A stretch of DNA of 64,000 nt from CF-167 sp963695195 (GTDB taxonomy: Bacteria > Chloroflexota > Limnocylindria > QHBO01), in assembly GCA_963695195.1 (NCBI GenBank), contig CAVOGE010000007.1, positions 124,001 through 188,000 of the forward strand, read 5' to 3'. This document shows positions 1 to 8,570 of the stretch, piece by piece (position 1 is the first letter of the stretch; every line of letters starts with the position of its first letter). Under the pieces are notes generated by a model. The model had not been told where the DNA came from. It made no database searches and was given only the letters and a program-made list of their open reading frames with translations. A program made the position numbers and the translations under genes.

Positions 1-292
1 CGAGCTCCCGGCGCACCTCGTCGGTCGGTCCCGGCGCGCGCAGGATGCGCGGCGAGACGCGGTCGGCCAGTTCCGCAAACAGCTCCTCCTCCCGCTCCCC
101 GGGGTAGGCGAGGCGGACGAGGCCGCGCGGGGTGACGAAGACGGTCAGCTCGCCCATCGGCGAATCGGCCGTGGCGTAGGCGACGTCCAGCAGCCCGGCA
201 TCGGCCGCGCGGCGCGCCAGCGCCTCGGCGAATCCGGCGGCATCAGCGTCCGCGGGAGCCGTCGCCCGCAGGTCGTGTTCGAAATCGGTCAC
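1..292 (-). CDS. ogt: Methylated-DNA--protein-cysteine methyltransferase, N-terminal part (cut by window edge)
   Basis: Translation from a GTG at 292 reads MTDFEHDLRATAP and then SPMGELTVFVTPRGLVRLAY, the pattern of the ribonuclease-like N-terminal domain of O6-alkylguanine-DNA alkyltransferases. These suicide enzymes move alkyl groups from guanine onto their own cysteine. The catalytic PCHR motif would lie to the left of the window, so activity cannot be judged. The GTG overlaps the stop of the upstream sigma-factor gene as GTGA, which fixes the start and implies translational coupling. The assignment rests on this N-terminal domain alone. Confidence 0.75.
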   Translation of the reverse strand, partial: MTDFEHDLRATAPADADAAGFAEALARRAADAGLLDVAYATADSPMGELTVFVTPRGLVRLAYPGEREEELFAELADRVSPRILRAPGPTDEVRREL

Positions 293-786
293 GAGGTCAC
301 CTCCATGCGCAGCCGCCGCAGCCCCGCGCTCACGTTCTGCCGCGCCGCCTCCTCGCTGACGCCCATCCGCTCGGCGATCTGTGCGTACGCCAGGTCAAAG
401 ACAAACCGATGCACCACCGCCGCGCGCTGCTTGGGCGGCAGCGTCCGGACCGATCGCCAGAGGCCGTCGTCCGGAACCCCGGGCGCCGCCGTAGCCAATT
501 GCGCGGGGTCCGCCTCGTCGAGGTTGCCGGCGCGGTGTCGGGCGCGCCGCCGGATGAGATCGGTCGCCTTGCGCTGGGCGATCGTGTACAGCCATGCCCG
601 CAGGTGATCCGCATGGCGGAGTCGCGGGTACGCTCGAAGGGCCGAGATGAATGTCTCCTGCAGGCAGTCTTCCGCATCGGTCGGCCCAACCGAGGCCACC
701 AGAAACCGATGCAGTTCCGTGGCGTGGTCGTCGATCAGCGACTGGAACGGCGGCAGATGCACACCAGGTGAAACGCCGCGGGGCAT
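289..786 (-). CDS. ECF-type RNA polymerase sigma-70 factor
   Basis: 165 aa. Region 2 lies at about residues 15-82, with the core DCLQETFISALRAYPRL and the helix HLRAWLYTIAQRKATDLIRR. Region 4, a helix-turn-helix, lies at about 112-160 (LPPKQRAAVVHRF, then AQIAERMGVSEEAARQNV). The protein would direct core RNA polymerase to a specific promoter set. Its stop overlaps the ogt start, so the two are almost certainly one transcript; a role in a DNA-alkylation response is inferred from that pairing only. No anti-sigma gene is adjacent, so control may be by expression level. A DsbA-fold gene ends 15 bases upstream on the same strand. Confidence 0.9.
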   Translation of the reverse strand: MPRGVSPGVHLPPFQSLIDDHATELHRFLVASVGPTDAEDCLQETFISALRAYPRLRHADHLRAWLYTIAQRKATDLIRRRARHRAGNLDEADPAQLATAAPGVPDDGLWRSVRTLPPKQRAAVVHRFVFDLAYAQIAERMGVSEEAARQNVSAGLRRLRMEVTS

Positions 787-801
787 GCGAACGTGAGCCG
801 T

Positions 802-1488
802 TCAGCCGGCCGCAGCCGCGGCCCGCAGGAGGTCGTCGTGGGCGGACGGGTCGTCGCGCACGATGGTCGGGCGCCAGAAGCCGTCCCTCCCCTCCTCCCA
901 GGTCGCCTCGATGCCGGGGTTCTGCACGTTCGTGCCATCGCTGAGGAAGAGGTGCGGCGAGCCATCGACCGCGCCGCTGCGGGCAACCTCGTACTGCTCG
1001 AAGACCAGGTGCCGGGCCCGACCCGTGTCGAACGCCTCGGCCAACGCCTCGAGATCGACGCCGTCGCACTCCGCGGCGACCTCCAGGATCACGTGACGCA
1101 GGCTGATGCAGCGGCTCTCGCCCCAGAAGGCGCGGCGCAGGCCACGATCGAGCTGCTCGGACGCCGCAAGACCCTGCTCCTTGGCGGCCTGCACCGCCTC
1201 CATCGGCGGCAGCAGGGTCGACGGCCATGCCCACGCCGGCGCGCTCCATGGCTGCCATCCGGCACGGGGCGCCAGCGCCGAGCAGGCGTCCAGCTCGACC
1301 TCCAGCTCGTCGCGCGGCGTCGGCTGCGAGTTGAACAGCTCAAGCGGGAAGACCCGATGATCGAACGCGACCCGCTCCTCCAGCCCGAGGCGTCGCCGGG
1401 CGTCGTGCAGGCGCCAGACGGCGACGTGTGCCCACGGGCAGCCGATGTCGGAGTACACGACGATGGTGCCGGGCGTGACCTCGACCAT
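802..1488 (-). CDS. DsbA-family thioredoxin-fold protein with a single active-site cysteine
   Basis: 228 aa from ATG 1488 (MVEVTPGTIVVYSDIGCPWAH). The thioredoxin-fold start, the GCPWA site at about residue 17 and the cis-proline loop DGSPHLF near residue 180 place it in the DsbA/FrnE-like group. The usual CxxC is reduced to CPWA, so a classic dithiol oxidase role is unlikely; glutathione- or mycothiol-linked transferase or isomerase activity is possible. No signal peptide is seen, so it is probably cytoplasmic. An earlier in-frame start would run into deoC, which ends 4 bases upstream, so the two genes are probably co-transcribed. Confidence 0.75.
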   Translation of the reverse strand: MVEVTPGTIVVYSDIGCPWAHVAVWRLHDARRRLGLEERVAFDHRVFPLELFNSQPTPRDELEVELDACSALAPRAGWQPWSAPAWAWPSTLLPPMEAVQAAKEQGLAASEQLDRGLRRAFWGESRCISLRHVILEVAAECDGVDLEALAEAFDTGRARHLVFEQYEVARSGAVDGSPHLFLSDGTNVQNPGIEATWEEGRDGFWRPTIVRDDPSAHDDLLRAAAAAG

Positions 1489-1492
1489 CGGC

Positions 1493-2446
1493 CTAGTCGA
1501 GGGTGAAGTAGTCGCCGCCGGAGTAGCGGCCGCTGCGCTCCTTGCGGATCTGCATGAGGATGTCGTTGAGCAGCGTCGAGGCACCGAACCGGAATCGGTC
1601 AGGGGTCATCCAGTCGGGCCCGAGCGTCTCGTACAGGACCGTCAGGTAGGCGATCGCCTGCTTGGCCGTGCGAATCCCGCCCGCGGGCTTCATGCCGACC
1701 GCACGCCCGGTCTGCGCGTAGAAGTCGCGGATCGCCTCGAGCATGACGAGGGTGACCGGCAGGGTCGCCGCCGGCTGCACCTTGCCGGTGCTGGTCTTGA
1801 TGAAGTCGGCGCCAGCCGCCATGGCCAGAACCGATGCCCGGCGGACGTTGTCGTAGGTCTCGAGCTCGCCGGTCTCCAGGATCACCTTGAGGTGCGCCTC
1901 ACCGCATGCCTCCTTGACCGCGACGATCTCCTCGAACACCTTCCCGTAATCACCGGAGAGATAGGCCCCGCGGTCGATCACCATGTCGATCTCATCGGCC
2001 CCCAGGGCGACCGCCTCACGAACGTCCGCCAACTTGACCGATAGCGGTGCCTGCCCCGATGGGAAGTAGGTGGCAACCGCCGCGATCTTCACGCCGGACC
2101 CGGCCAGGGCCACCTTGGCGGTGGCGATCCGGTTCGGGTAGACGCACAGCGCGGCGACGCTGGGTATGGAGGGGTCAGTGGGGTCTGGGCGGCGCGCCTT
2201 ACCGGCCAGTGCGCGGATCTTGCCCGGCGTGTCCTTGCCCTCGAGCGTGGTGAGGTCGATCATCCGGATCGCAAGGTCGAGCGCCCAGAGCTTGGACTCG
2301 CGCTTGATGCTCCGCTTCGCCAGGGAGGCGGCGCGCTCTTCGACCCCCACCTGGTCGACCGCCCAGACGCGCCCGAGCAGGTTCCCGAGCGCGGGATGAC
2401 CGGGTGCGAGGCGAGCGTCGGCGCGGCGAACGGGTGTGCTGCTCAT
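1493..2446 (-). CDS. deoC: Deoxyribose-phosphate aldolase (long form)
   Basis: 317 aa from ATG 2446. It cleaves 2-deoxyribose-5-phosphate to acetaldehyde and glyceraldehyde-3-phosphate in deoxynucleoside catabolism. Visible motifs are IDLTTLEG (about 63-70), DEIDMVID (151-158), LKVILETGE (186-194), the Schiff-base lysine in DFIKTSTGK (K217) and MKPAGGI (about 253). The length matches the longer eukaryote/actinobacterial-type DERA rather than the roughly 220-residue type. The frame stays open upstream to 2626, but that part has no family similarity, and a TACAAT box lies 9 bases before ATG 2446. Confidence 0.95.
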   Translation of the reverse strand: MSSTPVRRADARLAPGHPALGNLLGRVWAVDQVGVEERAASLAKRSIKRESKLWALDLAIRMIDLTTLEGKDTPGKIRALAGKARRPDPTDPSIPSVAALCVYPNRIATAKVALAGSGVKIAAVATYFPSGQAPLSVKLADVREAVALGADEIDMVIDRGAYLSGDYGKVFEEIVAVKEACGEAHLKVILETGELETYDNVRRASVLAMAAGADFIKTSTGKVQPAATLPVTLVMLEAIRDFYAQTGRAVGMKPAGGIRTAKQAIAYLTVLYETLGPDWMTPDRFRFGASTLLNDILMQIRKERSGRYSGGDYFTLD

Positions 2447-2455
2447 GGGCGAGCC

Positions 2456-2461
2456 ATTGTA
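2456..2461 (-). promoter_or_regulatory. Predicted -10 box (TACAAT) for deoC, leaderless-type
   Basis: TACAAT on the minus strand sits 9 bases upstream of the deoC ATG, so transcription should begin at or next to the start codon. There is no Shine-Dalgarno sequence. It lies back to back with the promoter of the divergent gene at 2501. Confidence 0.55.
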
Positions 2462-2487
2462 CCGCCCGATTTCCCACGAGCCGGTGC

Positions 2488-2493
2488 TACGCT
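2488..2493 (+). promoter_or_regulatory. Predicted -10 box (TACGCT), leaderless-type
   Basis: TACGCT is followed after 7 bases (CCTGCCC) by GTG 2501. There is no ribosome-binding site, which fits a leaderless transcript and supports GTG as the start. Confidence 0.5.
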
Positions 2494-2500
2494 CCTGCCC

Positions 2501-2881
2501 GTGGATGCCCAACCGCCAGAGCTGCTCGTCTACTGCCTGACCCGCGACCGGGAGCTGGCGGCTGATCTCGACGGCATGCTGAGCGGCGCGCTGGCCTTCT
2601 TCTACAACGACGCCGCACGGCTGCACCAGGCCGTGGTGCTGCGCCGGCCAGACCTGGTCGTGGTCGATATCGGGGCGATCCGTGAGGAGTACGGGGATGC
2701 GGGCCTCGGACCGATCGTGACCTTCCTGCGCGAGCGGGCGCCCGCGGCGCGTATCGCGGTTCGCCCCGCGGCGGGCTCCGAGTGGCTCATCAGCGCGGAG
2801 GCCGGAGAACCGGTCGAGTTGCTGCCGGCGGAGCGCGATGCGTGCGTGGGCGCTGTGTCTGCGCTATGCGGCGCCACCTGA
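2501..2881 (+). CDS. Hypothetical protein with receiver-like alpha/beta pattern
   Basis: 126 aa from GTG 2501. I do not recognise a family. The chain begins LLVYCLTRDRELAADLDGML and continues HQAVVLRRPDLVVVDIG, which resembles beta1-alpha1 and beta3 of response-regulator receivers with a possible phospho-acceptor region at DIG; the conserved lysine and threonine positions are not evident. It is divergent from deoC with 54 bases between and convergent with the kelch cluster (13-base gap). The weak but real-looking promoter and good codon use suggest it is expressed. Confidence 0.6.
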   Translation: MDAQPPELLVYCLTRDRELAADLDGMLSGALAFFYNDAARLHQAVVLRRPDLVVVDIGAIREEYGDAGLGPIVTFLRERAPAARIAVRPAAGSEWLISAEAGEPVELLPAERDACVGAVSALCGAT

Positions 2882-2894
2882 GGAAGCGGACCCG

Positions 2895-4137
2895 TCACGC
2901 CCCGCTGCCCGGGTCATACAGCTCGGCCGAGGTCAGCGAGGTGCCGGTGTCGTAGCAGCAGCCGCCCGCAACCAGGGCCTGGCCGTTCCCGAGCAGGGTC
3001 ACCGTGTGACCGGATCGCTCCTCGATCATGTCGCCAGCCGCAGTCCAGGACCTAGTGATCGGGTTGTACAGCTCGACCGAAGCCAGCGGCTCCGGTGACA
3101 TGGCGCTGCTGCTGCCGCCTGCCACGAGCACCTGGCCACCAGACAGAAGGGTCGCGGTGAAGCCAATTCGGGCCTCTGCCATGCTCCCGGTCCTGATCCA
3201 GGAGCCGCGGCCCGGGTCATACAGCTCTGCGGAGGCGAGTAGATCGACACCGTCTCGCCGCCCGCCACCAGCACCATGCCATTGGACAACAAGACGGCAG
3301 TGTGCTGTCACGCGAGATGGCCATGGTTCCGGTCGCGGTCCAGGTCCCGCTATCGGGGTCGTACAGCTCGGCGGACGACAGCACGGGCAGGTAACCGTGG
3401 CCGCCCGCCACCAGCACGCTGCCATCACGAAGCAATGTGGCCGTGTGACCCCCGCGGTGCTCGATCATCTTCCCGGTGGCCGTCCAGGTCTCGGTATTTG
3501 GGTCAAACAGCTCGGTGGAGGCCGGCGCGCCGCCGACGCCCGTCACCAGCACGCTGCCGTCGCGCAGCCGCGTGGCCGTCTGGCCCCAGCGGCCTTCGAT
3601 CATGCTCCCGGTGGCGGTCCACGTCCCGCTTACGGGGTCGTACAGTTCGGCGGAAGCCAGTAGGCGTGGCGCGGGGTATCGGAACGCCACCCGCCACAAG
3701 CACTCGTCCATCCCGTAGCAGCGCGGCGGCGGTGACCGTATCGCGGACCTCGATCATGCTTCCCGTGGCCGTCCAGGTCCCGTGATGGGGTCGTACAGCT
3801 CGGCGGAAACCAGCGGACCGGTACCGTCCGCAGGATCGCCGCCCGTCAGGAGCACCCTCCCATCGAGGAGCAGCGTGGCGGTGGCACCGACACGCGGCGT
3901 GATCAGGTTCCGCGTGGCAGTCCAGGTCCCGGCGCCGCGACCTGGGCGGGTGTCGAAGACGCCGAAAGGCGAGGCCTGCAGCGTGACGCTAGGCCCAGAT
4001 GACTGAGATGCCTTGGTCGGGGTCGTCGGGGTCGTCGCTGTCGCCGACGGCGACACGCCGGCGCATCCGCTGACGGCCAGCAGCAACGCCGCCATGGCGA
4101 AGGTGGTCGCGACGCGATGGGTAGTCCGGAGGGTCAT
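2895..4137 (-). pseudogene. Kelch-repeat lipoprotein gene K1, broken by about four frameshifts
   Basis: ATG 4137 opens a lipoprotein signal peptide with the lipobox AVSGC. Reading through all frames gives seven kelch-type repeats of the pattern HTATLLxDGxVLVAGG then ASAELYDPxSGTW, enough for a seven-bladed beta-propeller. The frame changes near 3779 (a G run one base short), 3685, 3305 and 3240. The last repeat ends SGA followed by TGA, where the repeat would have its tryptophan. It follows K2 with one base between and is probably the last gene of the K4-K3-K2-K1 transcript. Either the gene is decaying or the sequence has indel errors; the repeats remain well conserved, so any decay is recent. 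Confidence 0.75.
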
Positions 4138-4138
4138 G

Positions 4139-5404
4139 TCAGGACCCGCCGCCGGGGTCGTACAGTTCCGCGGAGGCGAGGCGGGCGTAGTCGCTGCCGC
4201 CGCTGCCGCCGGCCACCAGCACCCTGCCATCGGGTAGGAGCGTCGCGGTGTTACCGTCCCGTGGCGGTGACCATGTTTCCGGTCGTGGTCCAGGACCCGC
4301 TGTCGGGGTCGTACACCTCGGCGAAGGTCGGTAGTGGCGAAACCGGTCGCCACGGCTGCCGCCGCCCGCCATCAGCACTCTGCCATCACGCAGCAGCGTG
4401 GCTGTGTGACCCCCGCGGTCCACGTCCATGCTTCCGGTGAGTGTCCAGGTCCCGCTGTTGGCGTCGTACAGCTCGGCGGAGGCCATCGGGCCGAGGCCCA
4501 CCACGAGCACGTTGCCATCGAGCAGGAGTGTGGCCGTGTACTTGGCGCGACCCGCATTCATGTTCCCGCTGGCGGTCCAGGTTCCATTGGCGGGGTCGTA
4601 CAGCTCAGCGGAGGCCAGCGCGCCAGGTCCGCCCGCCCCTTCACCGTTGAAGCCACCTGCCACAAGCACGCTGCCGTCCCGCAGCAGCGTGGCAGTGTGA
4701 CCGAAGCGCACCTCCGCCATGCTCGCGGTTGTTGCCCATGAGGCGCTACCGGGGTCGTACAACTCGGCTGAGGCGAGTGAGTCGCCGCTGTTGCTGCTCC
4801 CTCCGCCCACCACCAGCACGCTGCCATCGGGAAGGAGGGTGGCGGTGTGGAGCGTGCGGGCCACCGTCATGTTCCCGGTGGCGGTCCACAACCCTGTGGC
4901 CGGGTTGTACCGCTCGGCGGAGGTCGTTGGTCCGTCGCTACTGCCCCAACCGCCCGTGACCAGGACGGTGCCATCGCGCAAGAGCGTGGCCGTGTGACCG
5001 TAGGCGCGAGCCTCGATCATCTTCCCGGTGGCTGTCCACGTTCCGCCATCGGGGTCGTACCGCTCGGCGGAGCCCGGCGTGTCGCGGCCTCCGAGGCCGC
5101 CGGCCACGAGTACTGTGCCATCGGGAAGCAGCGTGGCGGTGTGGTCAGATCTGGCCTGGGTCATGTTCCCGGTGGCCATCCACCCAGGAGACACGGTTTC
5201 GGCCGGAGTCCCGGATGCTGGCACCGATTCGTGCGGGGTCGCACTCGGCCGCGAGGACTCGGATGCTCCGGAGGAGGCTGTCGCCGAAGGCGACGCTGCG
5301 CGGCACCCGCTGACGGTCAGCAGAAACGCTGCGCCAGCCAGGATCGCGGCGAGGCGATAGGTCCTCGTTGGCGACGCATTCATCGGTGCATGTCCGCTGC
5401 TCAT
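4139..5404 (-). CDS. Kelch-repeat lipoprotein K2
   Basis: 421 aa from ATG 5404, which overlaps the K3 stop as TGATG. A signal peptide with lipobox TVSGC predicts a lipid-anchored surface protein. After a Ser/Ala/Pro-rich linker there are seven repeats (for example DHTATLLPDGTVLVAGG). Between about 4340 and 4260 the frame gives RCTTPTAGPGPRPETW, whereas the neighbouring frame reads PLPTFAEVYDPDSG and GNMVTATG, so two compensating indels scramble one blade while the rest stays in frame. The protein ends GGGS-stop, with TGA at the position of the next repeat's Trp. Its ligand is unknown; glycan binding or adhesion is a guess from kelch/galactose-oxidase propellers. Confidence 0.8.
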   Translation of the reverse strand: MSSGHAPMNASPTRTYRLAAILAGAAFLLTVSGCRAASPSATASSGASESSRPSATPHESVPASGTPAETVSPGWMATGNMTQARSDHTATLLPDGTVLVAGGLGGRDTPGSAERYDPDGGTWTATGKMIEARAYGHTATLLRDGTVLVTGGWGSSDGPTTSAERYNPATGLWTATGNMTVARTLHTATLLPDGSVLVVGGGSSNSGDSLASAELYDPGSASWATTASMAEVRFGHTATLLRDGSVLVAGGFNGEGAGGPGALASAELYDPANGTWTASGNMNAGRAKYTATLLLDGNVLVVGLGPMASAELYDANSGTWTLTGSMDVDRGGHTATLLRDGRVLMAGGGSRGDRFRHYRPSPRCTTPTAGPGPRPETWSPPRDGNTATLLPDGRVLVAGGSGGSDYARLASAELYDPGGGS

Positions 5405-6906
5405 CACTCGGCGCCGCCTGGGTCGTAGAGTTCAGCAGCGCGCAGACTGGCATCGATTCCACCGATCAGGCCCCGGCCGCCGATGACCAGTACCCGCCCG
5501 TCACCCAGGAGAACCGCAGCGGCTCCGGTGCGCAGCGCACCCATGCTCCCAGCCGGCGACCACTCTCCGCTGACGGGGTCGTAGATCTCCGCCGAGGCGG
5601 TCCCCAACCCACCCGGGCCGTCCTCCGCGCCGCCAGCCACCAGGACTCGGCCATCGGGAAGGAGGACCGCGGATGCCGCAGAGCGCGGCTGCGCCATGCT
5701 GCCGGTGGGCGTCCACTCTCCCGTATCGGGGTCAAAGAGTTCGGCACTGGAAAGGAGAAAGCCGCCGGCCACCAGGACACGGCCATCGCGCAGCACGATG
5801 GCGGCGGCGGGCCAGGCACGCGCCTCGGTCATTTCTCCCGCGGACGACCATTTCCCGCTGCTCGGGTCGAACACCTCGGCGAACGCCGTCTGTCCGCTCT
5901 GGTTGGAGCCGCCCGCTACCAGCACTCGACCATCGCGCAAGCTCACGGCGACAGCGCCGTAGTACCGCGCTGTCCGCATGTTCGCGGCCTTTGTCCAGGT
6001 GCCGCTCGGCGGGTCGTAGAGGTCGGCGCTGGCCAACTGGTTGCCACGCAGCACCAGCACCCGACCATCGATCAGGGACACGGCGCCGGCCGCCGCGCCG
6101 CGCGGTTCGGTCATGCGCCCAGCGGCGGTCCAGGTCCCTGTGTCGGGGTCGTTGAGTTCCGCGCTGGGCTGATCCTGTCCGCCGACAACCAACACCCGAC
6201 CGTCCTGCAGCAGGACAGCCCGGGCGCTGGCGCCGCGCGCGGTCGCCAAGCTGCCGGCGGAGGTCCAGGTCCCGGTCCCCGGGTCGTACAGCTCGGCCTC
6301 GAGTGGATCCGCGGCACACCCGATGTCGGCGCGTCCGCCGACCACCAGCACGCGGCCATCGGGCAGCACCACCGCTGCGGGGTCATATCGTGCGATCGCC
6401 ATGCTTCCGGTCGCAGACCACCCATCGGTGCCCGACCCGGCGTCTCCTCCGCCGCAGAGGTTTGGCTGGGAGAGCACGCGATAGGCGATGCCGAGGCCTG
6501 CCAGCACGACCACCGACCCGACGATTGCGCCAACCGTCCGCGCGCGGAGCCTTCCGCCCGCGACGCCCCCAGCCAGCGCCAGCAGCACCGCCCCCGCCAC
6601 GATCCCTATGAAACCCGCGAGCCTGAATGCCGTGCTGAAGCCCCACGAATCGTTGCCGTTCAGCCCCATCAGCAGGAAGAAGATGCCAAACAGGACCAGC
6701 ACGATGCCAGTCAGGCCGAGAACAGCCGTCAACGCATGCTTCATGCGCCCTGGCGTGATCTCGCTGCGCCGGAAGAGGACGACGCCCACAACGAGAACGA
6801 CGGCAGCAGCCACAGCCCATCCCAATACGGCTGGCCACTCGAAGCTCGTCGGTACGGGCGGTACAGTCGGTACCGTCGGTCCGCTTGCCGCAAGCACGGT
6901 GGTCAT
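5404..6906 (-). CDS. Membrane-anchored seven-repeat kelch protein K3
   Basis: 500 aa. The N-terminal 150 residues contain about four hydrophobic helices (around 27-45, 60-80, 95-115 and 125-143) instead of the lipoprotein signal found in its neighbours. They are followed by seven kelch-type repeats with DGRVLV in each (blades 4 and 5 carry RDGRVLVAGG). The propeller is expected outside the membrane. An AGGA sequence precedes ATG 6906 by 7 bases, and K4 ends 8 bases upstream, so the genes are co-transcribed. The C-terminus is DPGGAE-stop, again with TGA where the next repeat would have Trp. Function unknown; it may be the membrane partner of the lipoprotein propellers. Confidence 0.8.
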   Translation of the reverse strand: MTTVLAASGPTVPTVPPVPTSFEWPAVLGWAVAAAVVLVVGVVLFRRSEITPGRMKHALTAVLGLTGIVLVLFGIFFLLMGLNGNDSWGFSTAFRLAGFIGIVAGAVLLALAGGVAGGRLRARTVGAIVGSVVVLAGLGIAYRVLSQPNLCGGGDAGSGTDGWSATGSMAIARYDPAAVVLPDGRVLVVGGRADIGCAADPLEAELYDPGTGTWTSAGSLATARGASARAVLLQDGRVLVVGGQDQPSAELNDPDTGTWTAAGRMTEPRGAAAGAVSLIDGRVLVLRGNQLASADLYDPPSGTWTKAANMRTARYYGAVAVSLRDGRVLVAGGSNQSGQTAFAEVFDPSSGKWSSAGEMTEARAWPAAAIVLRDGRVLVAGGFLLSSAELFDPDTGEWTPTGSMAQPRSAASAVLLPDGRVLVAGGAEDGPGGLGTASAEIYDPVSGEWSPAGSMGALRTGAAAVLLGDGRVLVIGGRGLIGGIDASLRAAELYDPGGAE

Positions 6907-6914
6907 CGGCTGTC

Positions 6915-8123
6915 CTAGTCGTACAACTCGACGGAGGCCAGGGGGTTGCCCATGACGTCACAGCAGCCGCCCGTCACCAGGGCCCTGCCATCACGCAGAA
7001 GGGTCACTGCGTGACCGGATCGCGCCTGGATGGTGTCCCCAGCCGCAGTCCAGGACCCACTGAGCGGGTCGTACATCTCGGCAGAGACACCCATCAGCAG
7101 CACCCTGCCATCGGATAGCAGCGTGGCCGTGTGGCCTTCGTGTGCCTCGATCATGCCCCTTGCGGCGGCCCAGGACCCACTGATCGGGTCGTACAGCTCG
7201 GCCCAGACCAGCGGCTCCCCCGGAGGTAGCTCCAGATTGTTGCCGCTGCCGCCCGCTATGAGTACCGTTCCGTCGAGCAGCCGCGTCGCGGTGTGCCGAG
7301 CGTGACCCTCGTGCATGCTCGCGGTGGCGGTCCAGGTGCCCGTGCGCGGGTCGTAGAGTTCGGCCGAGTCCTGCGGGCCGTATGGTGTGCCACCCCCTGC
7401 AACGAGCACTCTGCCATCGGCCAGCAGCGTGGCGGTGTGACCGTGGTGCGCATCCAACATCGACCCGGTGACGACCCATGCACCAGTGCGGGGGTCCCAC
7501 AACTCGGCCGAAGCCAGTGAGCTGTCCGGGAAAGAGCCCCAGCCGCCCGCCACCAGCACCCTGCCGTCAACCAGTAGCGTGGCGGTGTGACCGCCGCAGG
7601 CGCCGAAACCATCGGGTCCAAGCGGGGGGAACGGCTCGGTCAGGGTCCAGGTCCCGCGGTCAGGGTCGTAGATCTCGGCCGAAGACTGTGTTCCACCGTC
7701 GAATGCGCAGTAGCCCGCCACCACGAGTACCCGGCCGTCGAGCAGCAGCGTGGCGGTGTGGCCGACGCGGTCGCGATGCATGTCGGCGGCGGCGGACCAC
7801 AATTCTGTGCCTGGGTCGTAGGCCTCAGCCGAGGCCAGCGGACGGACGTTGGTCTGACCGCCGGCCACCAGTACCGTACCGTCCAGCAGCAACGTGGCTG
7901 TGTGACCAGTGCGCGCCTGGGTCATAGCCCCTGCGCCGCGAGTCTGCTCGGGAGTCAGGGACGGCGAGGTCTCCAGCGTCGCACTCGGTCCGATCGACTC
8001 GGATGCACCATTTGTCGACGTCGCCAATGGCGATGCTCGCGTGCATCCACTGACGGCGAGCACCAGTGCAATGGCAACGAGTGCCCCAACGAAGCGCTGG
8101 GTGGGGCCTCCGGTATCAACCAT
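6915..8123 (-). CDS. Kelch-repeat lipoprotein K4, first gene of the K4-K1 run
   Basis: 402 aa, frame intact. The signal peptide ends in lipobox AVSGC (about residues 23-27). A Ser/Thr/Ala linker is followed by seven repeats, each with HTATLL or a close variant (the seventh is HAVTLLRDGRALVTGG). A TAGGCT box lies 6 bases upstream of ATG 8123, suggesting a leaderless transcript that continues into K3, K2 and K1. The chain stops at VELYD with TAG, a few residues earlier than its paralogues. Export and anchoring are predicted; the ligand is unknown. Confidence 0.85.
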   Translation of the reverse strand: MVDTGGPTQRFVGALVAIALVLAVSGCTRASPLATSTNGASESIGPSATLETSPSLTPEQTRGAGAMTQARTGHTATLLLDGTVLVAGGQTNVRPLASAEAYDPGTELWSAAADMHRDRVGHTATLLLDGRVLVVAGYCAFDGGTQSSAEIYDPDRGTWTLTEPFPPLGPDGFGACGGHTATLLVDGRVLVAGGWGSFPDSSLASAELWDPRTGAWVVTGSMLDAHHGHTATLLADGRVLVAGGGTPYGPQDSAELYDPRTGTWTATASMHEGHARHTATRLLDGTVLIAGGSGNNLELPPGEPLVWAELYDPISGSWAAARGMIEAHEGHTATLLSDGRVLLMGVSAEMYDPLSGSWTAAGDTIQARSGHAVTLLRDGRALVTGGCCDVMGNPLASVELYD

Positions 8124-8129
8124 GCGCCC

Positions 8130-8135
8130 AGCCTA
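8130..8135 (-). promoter_or_regulatory. Predicted -10 box (TAGGCT) of kelch gene K4
   Basis: TAGGCT on the minus strand, 6 bases before ATG 8123, with no Shine-Dalgarno sequence. It would drive the K4-K3-K2-K1 group. Confidence 0.5.
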
Positions 8136-8268
8136 CGCAGAGGGCACTGCGGTCAGACTGCGGGACGATCATCGCCCGCGGGAGCGAGCGTCAGGGTTCA
8201 TCCCTGAGGTCCGGGCGGCAAGCCGCTCCCCATGCCGCGGGCATGAAGAAAGCGAGGGCCGGAGTAAT

Positions 8269-8335
8269 TCCCGCGTCGATTCCGGTGGATGATCCGGTGA
8301 CGAGTCCCGTGGATGGTCCCGTGTCCTGTTCCGTG
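8269..8335 (+). repeat. Six-unit repeat with exact 12-bp period (core TCCSGTG)
   Basis: The heptamers TCCCGCG, TCCGGTG, TCCGGTG, TCCCGTG, TCCCGTG and TTCCGTG start at 8269, 8281, 8293, 8305, 8317 and 8329, exactly 12 bases apart. They lie in the 580-base gap between two kelch genes, in which I see no convincing gene. The block could be a protein-binding iteron array, or the trace of a coding tetrapeptide repeat (xPVx in one forward frame, xTGx in a reverse frame). No ribosome-binding site or known protein supports the coding option. Confidence 0.6.
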
Positions 8336-8529
8336 CCTGGGGCGTTACCGCCACAGGTCGGATGTTGCATCGGTTCGCCGGCCAACCCGACTTACCGACG
8401 CGCTTGTTGGCCAGGATCGAGTGCCAACTCGGGTGTCCGCTCCAGTGTCACCTCCGGTGATCGGTCGAGCGATTCCTCCGGCGCCCGCCACCCGTACCGT
8501 AGGCCTTCGATGGCCCGCGGTCCAGACGG

Positions 8530-8538
8530 TTATCCACA
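8530..8538 (+). promoter_or_regulatory. Perfect DnaA box (TTATCCACA)
   Basis: This matches the consensus DnaA-binding nonamer exactly, on the plus strand, within the kelch intergenic gap. A second perfect copy begins 32 bases further on. DnaA occupancy here is inferred from the motif alone. Confidence 0.6.
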
Positions 8539-8561
8539 GGGGGCGGCGCGGCCGATGCGAG

Positions 8562-8570
8562 TTATCCACA
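8562..8570 (+). promoter_or_regulatory. Perfect DnaA box (TTATCCACA), second copy
   Basis: An exact second copy in the same orientation, 32 bases (about three helical turns) from the first, so both would face the same side of the DNA. No dnaA, dnaN or AT-rich unwinding region is nearby. Confidence 0.6.

Noticed and set aside
5368..6918. Long plus-strand frame opposite kelch gene K3
   Set aside because: The repeats and membrane helices are found only in the minus-strand translation; the plus-strand product is Arg/Gln/His-rich without a start signal.
8419..8427. GAGTGCCAA, identical to one arm of the CIRCE element
   Set aside because: The matching left arm is absent at the required spacing (CGCTTGTTG instead), so it is a chance half-site.
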